A DNA stretch of 64,000 bases. It comes from Patiria pectinifera. Lineage: Eukaryota > Echinodermata > Asteroidea > Valvatida > Asterinidae. The position numbers and the translations under genes were made by a program. The stretch lies in contig CM057135.1 of NCBI GenBank assembly GCA_029964075.1, positions 16,952,863 to 17,016,862 of the forward strand, given 5' to 3'. Positions 57,401 through 64,000 of the stretch are shown in pieces; positions within the stretch are counted from its first letter, which is position 1; each line of letters opens with the position of its first letter. The notes beneath the pieces were generated by a model, which was not told the DNA's origin, did no database searches, and saw only the letters and a list, made by a program, of their open reading frames with translations.

Positions 57401-58822
57401 TATACTCTGCACAAAAGCAGGCTGTGTAGAAAAGCAAATTGTAAATACATTGTGTAAATATGAACTTACAATTTTGAACTATATGCATTAGAATACAATT
57501 AATCCTTATATAAATATTGTAAGAAATATGACTGTATAAATTTTATGTACATTGTATTGTAATATTGTAAATATATTGTGTATTGAATTGTTAGTCAATT
57601 TTAATTTGAATTCTAATTTAGTCTTAATTATTTAAACTACTTTGTTTAATTCTTTCAAAAAGGTCATTACATGTACTTAAAAAAGCGAAGACTAAATTTT
57701 AGAAATGTAGTTCATCTGTGCCTGAATTTACTTCATGCTTAAATTTAAAGGAATACTACAAAAAAATCTACAATGTATAGTTACCCGTCCAGGTGTTTTT
57801 AGACGTGCCTCAAGCCCACGTCTGGCACTTTGAGCCACATCCATCTGTCACTCGCCTCTTCTATTTGGGCGGGGATAGGGGTACCTTTCTTGTGCTGGTA
57901 GGCAATTTGTTTAAGAAGGGCAGCAGCTTCCTCAGCTTGCTTGGTGAGTGACGGGTTGGTTGATGGAGTGGCTTCATTACTGGGGATGTGGTCGGGGGTG
58001 GAGGTAGGGATGCATTTCTCGCAATGACACTGGGCTACCTGGGCCACTTTAGCTGGGCAAGAATGAGATGCCATGGAAGGTAGTTTGCCAATCGAGCCGC
58101 ATTCTGCGCAGGCTGTGTTGAGGGTGGTTAGCTGGTACCGTAGTATCTGGGGGAGAAAGACACATCTTCGTATGAAACTGTCGACTTGCATGTTGGGCAG
58201 GGAACTTCATACGAGTCATTGTGATAAAACCACTGATTTACAAGCATGATGCACACATGTTATGCTCAGAGGGGGTTTGGACGGAGGGCAAGCCAATAAT
58301 ACATTGGCATATCACACAAATAAAGAGTGTTTCTTCATGTAGGTCTTTGCCTAGTATGCAGAGCTTGTGTAAAACTGTGTGTTCCTCTTTGATCTGGAGA
58401 TTCAATGGATCCTCGGTAGCATCCCGAAAAGAAATCTTAGTGTCATTGTGTTTACTTTGTGCAGAGTTACCAGTAGATTTAGCTGGACGCCCCCCCCCCC
58501 CTTTACTTGCCTTCTGTATCTTTCACATGTTGTACATGTTCCAGTCCGAGTATGTTTTGGCCACTCTGAAACACAAACTGTGAGCAAACTAGTCACACTC
58601 GAATCCCGTGTCTGGTCTTTAAGGTGCCTCAAATTTCTTGCACATCTCCAACAAACCTTTGTGGGATGACACTCTGGATCATCCAGCCAAACGTTGACGT
58701 TTACAGTTCTTCGTTGAATTCAGAACACAGTTCGGCTTTCTGCTTGCTCGAATCTCTGACCGAATTTAACTTTCCACATACCCTACACAGCCGTTCTACA
58801 CACTGCTTGTGAAAAACTCATT
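54457..58822 (-). pseudogene. N-RAG-TP-like gene: RAG1-like N-terminus plus transposase-like part
   Basis: Reading down the minus strand: a zinc domain LCRVCGKLNSVRDSS, frameshift, then DPECHPTKVCWRCARNLRHL (58750-58600); a RING-type region CVICQCIIGLPSVQTPSEHN, MCASC, then CPTCKSTVSYEDV (58350-58150) with a further CAEC..ASHSC finger. This order matches the N-terminal zinc, RING and finger region of RAG1. Downstream exons (57422, 57068-56845, 56719-56478, 56378, about 56203-56000, 55890-55522, 55430, 54960-54784, 54651-54457) carry ISRYFGNVGVQFSSERA, EIWIKIGGDKGGNTFKMSFQ, RLFFFGDYDLMTKMYGICSC, RYCCLHC, a coiled coil, and MHLLEDHAIGQLTRFEVGFG. Transposon proteins with a RAG1-like N-terminus (N-RAG-TP) have been described in Aplysia. 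Frameshifts, a g-run and a MITE next to an exon indicate decay. Confidence 0.65.
54972..55103 (-). mobile_element. 132-bp MITE with 8-bp target duplication, copy 2
   Basis: Same family as 49337-49475, inverted. Flanked by atggtgct (54964-54971) and aaggtgct (55104-55111), matching at seven of eight positions. It lies at the edge of an exon of the N-RAG-TP-like gene. Confidence 0.85.
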
Positions 58823-60640
58823 CTCCACCATTTTCACACAATTTTACAGCCCAAAGCGAGAATTAAATACAAGACGTGTTTACGACGCCGTGACTTATGC
58901 AGAGTGAGGCCGTATAATAATAAAGTGACCCAAAAAATCATAGCTCGCGCCGAAACACGGCCCGAGGCGCCCGACTACTCCACCCCCGGCTTTTAACGTG
59001 CATAAACATTTCACCGAGAAGACGTTCATTTTAAGGGGAAGAAAATCGTCTTTCAACCACAAATACCACTTGTCCGACTATTAAAACTTAAGAACAAGTT
59101 AAAACTTTTTATAATCTTTACAATTATACATTTAATTTGCTGAGGAAAACTTGGAATCCAGAATAATACGTATTTTTACGTCGATGCTAATCGGCATTTG
59201 TAGCAAAGGGAATATATGCGAAAAGTCAGCTTTATTCTCAAAATATATTCGTCGTGACCAATTTGATAACCCATTTCGTAGAGAAAAACTATTTTCATTA
59301 AAAAAGTACTGTTGAATGTTTTGATAGATTATGGTTCTTGAGATATTGTAATTTTTCTGCAGTTATTTTAGTTTCGCGCTACCGCGAAAGTAGCCGCCAT
59401 TTTGTTTTTCGAAGCATGCATCATTGGAGGAAACATTTGTTTGTCGCGCAAACTTTGCGTGCGTTGTGGCAATGCACGTGAAACAGCCGTGCAATATGAT
59501 GACACATTTCTTTTGTAATTGTTGAAGTTCCTTGGGGTAGAAATTAAAATGTATGCAGCTGTTTATGGTTGGTGCAATGCGATTCAGCACACCTTACGTG
59601 TTCACAGTACACACTGCAGTGATCGCCATCTTTATTTTTGAGTTTCGTTTTGTTATTGTCATCGTCATTTTACCCCCAAATTACCCTAAAAAAAATTCAA
59701 CACCCCATACATGAATGTTCCTACTGTCGCCAACTAGTTTCATTGGTTGGTCGAATAATTGAATGTGGATTTTGTCTCCTCATAGGAACCAGGCCCGTAG
59801 ATACACACTCGCCTTGTGAGTCGGCACTAAACCTAGACCTGTTAAGCTAGCGTCAGTAACATAGCCAAGTTCACGGGTCTGCCTTAAAACATATTATTTT
59901 TGTCAGATTTTAAAGTAATAAATCTGAATATCATTCAGAGTGATTTTTGATGCACCTCTAATGACGTAGGCGATTAATTTTGTAACGCGCATTGACTTTT
60001 TTCCTGATGATGTAATGAGTTTTATAGGAATAAATTATTATTTTGCTGTGCCAACGACTATACTACTAGCATTCAGTAGTTGGCTCTTGTAAAGTTGGTA
60101 CATGCAACTAAGTACCGTTTACCCTGAAAAAAAAAACCACTTAAAATCCTTCAACTTGGCGAGTTGGCTCAAGTTTAAACAGTAAATCTTGGACTGAATT
60201 TTGACAAAACATAAAGTAGGCCCCTTGTCATAAAATATTTATATGCTGCTTTTGAAAAGCATGTTGTCCTATTCGGAAAGAACATTGCAGCCTGACGCTG
60301 CTTTTTTTCTTCAAAATTATAACATCTCTTTGAAGGTAAAAAATGATGATTGGACATGACTCTGGGACTGAGAACACTTTCAATTGTGTTACTGTTAGGA
60401 CATACTCTAAAAAATTCTGGACTGTCAATAGACTTTGTATACAACCGCTAAAGTGGCGTCAGGTTGCAACACTTTTTCCTTGTCACAAAACAAATCGAAG
60501 TAGAGCTCTTCTCTTACCCTGCTATGCACATGCAGTGAGCAGCATCTACTGATACTCTGGATTTGTTGATCATTATCCAGGTACTCACAGGGGGTTGGTC
60601 AAGCTCTGTGAATGAGTGACTCTGCTTCGAAGTACACACA
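58823..60640. other. Non-coding stretch with one dispersed-repeat copy
   Basis: The part at 60355-60445 belongs to the dispersed repeat also seen at 24120-24235 and 62165-62235. CpG-richer sequence lies at 58900-59000 and 59370-59460, the former possibly the promoter of the N-RAG-TP-like gene. No gene is supported. Confidence 0.45.
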
Positions 60641-60647
60641 ACAGTAC

Positions 60648-60890
60648 TCCTAGAACTATGAGGCTCCACGTAGTGAAGCCAAGCCTTTCCGCACTGAGCC
60701 AACCTGACAATTGAAACGTGCACGCGCGCAGAATAATCGCAGTCATTTTAGGTTCGATTGCTCAGAGTGCGCCGCGGGGCGGGGGGGGGGGGGGATACGG
60801 TAGGAGCCGAACCATAATATGTGCATGCGTATACTAGTGCAAGTACGTACCCCCCGCGGCGCGCTCCGAGCGATCGAACCGAAAATGACT
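60648..60890 (+). repeat. Third copy of the 11.6/25.3-kb element family, hairpin-bearing
   Basis: Leader actcctagaactatgaggct occurs here as at 11568, but the minisatellite is missing and the sequence jumps to the region found at 25.8 kb (gagccaacctgaca). It ends with a diverged form of the large GC-rich hairpin (arms about 60744-60790 and 60845-60888). Confidence 0.7.
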
Positions 60891-62243
60891 GCGATCATGA
60901 TTAAGATATATTTTAGATTCGTCTTTTCAACATTTTTGCAATGACTGACCTTTATCATGTTTATTGAGATGATATATGAAGGTTGCAACATTTTTTCCGA
61001 TCTTGTTTTCATGTCTTTTGGCGTTAACTGATTAATGCTATTTTCTCTATTTAGAATACATTATATGTAAAACGCAAGGCATCGATCAAGATCATACCGG
61101 CCACAGCCAGGGCTGCGAACGTTCGCGTACCGATTTCCGTTAACGCCAGTCGAAGTGGAACGGATTGTGAGCGAAATCACATAAATTCCGTTGTCAAAAC
61201 GGCGGCGCCCAGTGACAGCGGCATGGCGGTACCGTTTGGCTTGTGGCTGCACAAATCTTACAAGAATTTATGTCAGAACCCTCTGATTCGTACTCAGGAA
61301 TTCATGTAGGCCTATATCAGATTATTGGAAATCTTGTTCAGAAGTTGCCTTTGCTTGCAGTTCGCCTTACTGGAAAAGATGATTTGGAGTGTGAAAGAAA
61401 CCTGCGGGAGGCAGTGTGGGGCGAACAATCTTCGTACTAGAAGGCTTTGTTGAGATAATTCCACAATTGTCAGACCTTGCATTTGAGCAGCTTTTTAGGA
61501 TGGAGAGGTCGACATTTGAGGTTAGTCCGATTTGTCCGGGGTAATTTGTTTCACTATGCAAGGTCTTATTGTTGTCCGAGAAACGTGCTAAGTATGAAAT
61601 TTGAAACTTTTTTTTTTCTTCCTCGGCTCTATTTTTAAAAATATTTTATTTTACACTTCTCCACTGCACTGCCTGACTGGCTGGGAAAAAAAAACCCAAT
61701 AAACATTACAACAAGATATATACAAACATAGATTAAAAACTACCAACACAGAATTAACAATACGAGAAATAAATGTAAAAAAGGTTTAGGCGTACATGGT
61801 TTATGCCCGATTACAATCATACTCATAGCCCATGCATAAATCTAAGATATGACCAGGCATATAACATGTGACAGGCCTAACTTTGTCAAATGTTGATATT
61901 CACGTTGAGACTTCAGGGGACTATTTGACCATGCTATATATTTGTAGTTTATTTACGATTTACATGTTGAAGCACACTCACCCTCTTCATAACGACAGAA
62001 AAGAACTTTCATATTTTCCAGATGTGACCGTGTATACTAACAGGTCTAAATGAATAGTCTTTAAGTCTTAAGGCTAGCTCTATACAGAGTGCAGCGCTAG
62101 AAGTAGTAGAACTGACTTTGGTATTATCTCAAAGGTCAGTCAAAAATGTTGACAAAGCATGCATAGATCTAGGACTGAGAAACATTTCATACTTTGTGAG
62201 AGAATACTTTGAAAATGCACTTGACTCTACAGTAACATTAACA
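60891..62243. other. Non-coding stretch before the LTR
   Basis: An open frame at 61243-61440 shows no recognisable motif. A dispersed-repeat copy lies at about 62165-62235. Nothing else is supported. Confidence 0.45.
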
Positions 62244-62803
62244 TGTTGTAGCGCAATGCATTTTATAGAGGGCGCACTTTAGTTCTTTACTGGTAGTCAG
62301 CGGGGTGCGCGTGCACTCATCCAGGTTTATGTGGGCACCAGCTAATAGCGCCAGTGTATAAAAGCGGCCACTCGCTCAGCTTCGCTCTCTTTCTGCTGTG
62401 GCCGGAACCCGAGCGCGGTCTCAGGAAAAGTTGCACTGTTCTAATCTCCCACATCGAAAGTCGCAGTGGAGGGAGCCTCATACTTTGTGTGAGTGTAATT
62501 GATAAATGATTCCTGCATCATAATCCAGATAATTAAGTAATCTCTGAGTTTGTAAGGGAAGTGATTGAGTATAAGATCACGTAGACGAGGCGCCTGGGTA
62601 GGCGAATAAACAATCTTCCGAAACACATATCTGGTGTCAAGTCCCCATCCTTCCCCAGTCCCCCTGGTTAGTCCGCTTGGGTTGTGTGAGCGAAAGTGCG
62701 TTTGAGGGTGATCCTTTGGTAGTCTGCTGCGGGCCTGGCGGTAAATCTACGCCGAAACGGATCTGCGTACCCGACCGTAGATGCTAGGCCGTTCGCCGCA
62801 ACA
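62244..62803 (+). mobile_element. 5' LTR of a Ty3/Gypsy-type retrotransposon
   Basis: The LTR begins tgttg and ends caaca, a short inverted repeat of the usual TG..CA form, 560 bp long. Inside are tataaaa (62357) as TATA box and aataaa (62605) as polyadenylation signal. It is followed by a primer binding site and a gag-like frame. The 3' LTR is outside the window. Confidence 0.8.
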
Positions 62804-62806
62804 AAT

Positions 62807-62821
62807 TGGTGTCAGAAGTGG
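62807..62821 (+). promoter_or_regulatory. tRNA primer binding site
   Basis: tggtgtcagaagtgg lies 3 bp after the LTR and is complementary to the 3' end of a leucine-type tRNA including its CCA tail. This is where reverse transcription starts in LTR retrotransposons. Confidence 0.75.
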
Positions 62822-62923
62822 TATAGGCGCCGTTGCTTCACTGCTAAAAATCACCTACGCCTGTGACATCACCTAGCTTGGAGTCATCACCCCAACAATC
62901 TACAACTACCATTATTAACCGAC

Positions 62924-64000
62924 ATGTCCGCCGACGAGATTTCCATGGAGGACGAGCTGATGTTGCTGCGAATAGACGTGCAGAAGAGCGAGGACGAGTT
63001 ACAACAATCCCTTGCCGAGAACCGCGATCTGAAAGAGATCAAGGAGTTGCCGCTGGCGCAGAATCGCCTGTTAAGATTGCAGCTTCGCCAAAGCTAGGCC
63101 AAGTCAGAGGCAGCACAGCGGAGGGCAGATAAGACGCCCAGTACGTCGATGACGACCCAGTTCGGCAGCCGAGAACTTTTCACATTCACAGACACACCAG
63201 TATCATCACCAAGGCCTACTCCCAAGCCCAGAACGCGATTCGATAATCCCGTTGCACCAGCGCCTACGCCAGTGTCTACGATAGGCGTCCCGTCACGGAC
63301 GGTGGACGAGTTGACAAGCTGCGGCGAGGAGGGCAGTCTAACGGAGTTGACGCCTACTGGTCATTCGACCGCATGCCGGCAGCCGGGGACCCAAGGAGGA
63401 GTTCCGAAAACAAAGGCGAAGTTGGGGTGAACAGTGAAGTGGATGTTCCTACCAGACGTCCGAACATCATCCCCGATAGATTCAGCGGGAAGACCCCGTG
63501 GCGAAATTACAAGCAGCATTTTGAGGCCTGCAAATTGGCGAACAATTGGAGTGATCGGCAGGCGAGAGTGTTTTTGGCGGCGAGCCTGCAGGATGATGCG
63601 GTCAAGGTGTTAGGACATCTAGCTGCAGGCGGTAGTCAAGTGACTTACACTGAGTTGGTTGGACTGTTGGAGAAGCGGTTTGGACCAGGAGAGCTCGCGG
63701 AAAACCACCTAGCGGAGCTGCAGCATAGGCGACAAAAGCCCAAAGAGACGCTGCAGGAATTGGGACAGGCGATCAGGGAGTTGTCTTCACTCGCCTACCC
63801 GGAATTGTCAGAGGAGGTGCGTGATAGCCTAGCCAGGGGGCACTTCTGCGGTGGAGGAACAGGCTATCCGGGAAGGGTTCCTTAAGATAGAGGAACAGCG
63901 GGCTGGCCAGCGGCCCAAGTACGCCCGAGTAGTAGAGGGCGATGCCGAGTACCCCTTGGAAGAAATCAAGCGGGAAATGAAAGAGTCGGCTGAGAAAAAT
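62924..64000 (+). pseudogene. Gag of the Ty3/Gypsy-type element, broken, runs off the window
   Basis: ATG at 62924 opens a charged, coiled-coil-like N-terminus (MSADEISMEDELMLLRID). An in-frame TAG lies at about 63095; the same frame then continues to about 63360 before shifting to the frame 63373-63885, which holds the capsid-like part (RFSGKTPWRNYKQHFEACKL, VKVLGHLAAGG, LLEKRFGPGELAENHLAELQ). A deletion near 63835 disrupts the end of that region, and the frame continues as charged text to the window edge. Two to three breaks mean it is a dead copy, unless the 63095 stop is read through. Confidence 0.7.

Overview
This is a window of an animal genome, most likely a marine invertebrate deuterostome such as an echinoderm; the species cannot be fixed from the sequence. 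The evidence is spliced genes with GT-AG introns, simple repeats of the tacatgtacatg kind, a HECT ubiquitin-ligase exon pair, a CIDE-N gene, and a dense, varied transposon load. I see no tRNA, rRNA or CRISPR array.

Region by region: 0.7-3.7 kb holds small fold-back elements and the 3' exons of a minus-strand CIDE-N gene whose first exon is at 7.6 kb. 7.9-10.3 kb is a broken transposon ORF. 10.9-12 kb holds a 0.48 kb fold-back element and a 21-bp minisatellite. 12.6-15.0 kb is the end of a HECT E3 ligase gene. 15.2-16.6 kb has a hairpin and a 590-bp tandem duplication. 16.6-20.4 kb is essentially empty. 20.4-22.5 kb is a reduced multi-exon gene of a transposon-associated family, starting at a CpG-rich promoter with NRF1-, YY1- and CCAAT-type sites. 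23.4 kb is the 3' end of an integrase-like gene. 25.2-26.1 kb repeats, in inverted orientation, the element at 11.6 kb, with a hairpin element nested inside it. 27.5-29.3 kb holds diverged and tandem repeats.

The centre of the window (about 29.5-47.5 kb) is the most unusual part: two Polinton/Maverick (adintovirus-like) elements facing each other in inverted orientation. Copy A (about 29.5-41.7 kb) has structural genes on the minus strand, an integrase on plus and a protein-primed type DNA polymerase B fragment on minus. Copy B (about 42.1-47.5 kb) is the mirror image, with integrase on minus and the same structural series on plus: small membrane protein, double-jelly-roll major capsid protein, packaging ATPase, four membrane or accessory proteins. 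The copies are near-identical in places, yet each carries its own deletions, frameshifts and stops, so both look dead. They share TATA-like elements placed just upstream of start codons and a hairpin with flanking A/T runs between convergent genes. An 85-bp integrase piece is also found inside the polymerase of copy A.

To the right are a Harbinger-type transposase remnant split by a small element with a perfect 8-bp target duplication (48.3-49.5 kb), a 0.65 kb inverted-repeat element (50.1-50.7 kb), a broken YqaJ nuclease gene (52.7-53.6 kb), and a multi-exon gene (54.5-58.8 kb) whose N-terminus resembles the zinc and RING region of RAG1 followed by an unrelated transposase-like part, as in the described N-RAG-TP type. 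The window ends in the 5' LTR, primer binding site and broken gag of a Ty3/Gypsy-type retrotransposon (62.2-64.0 kb). Most coding matter here is mobile-element derived; the likeliest host genes are the HECT ligase and the CIDE-N gene.
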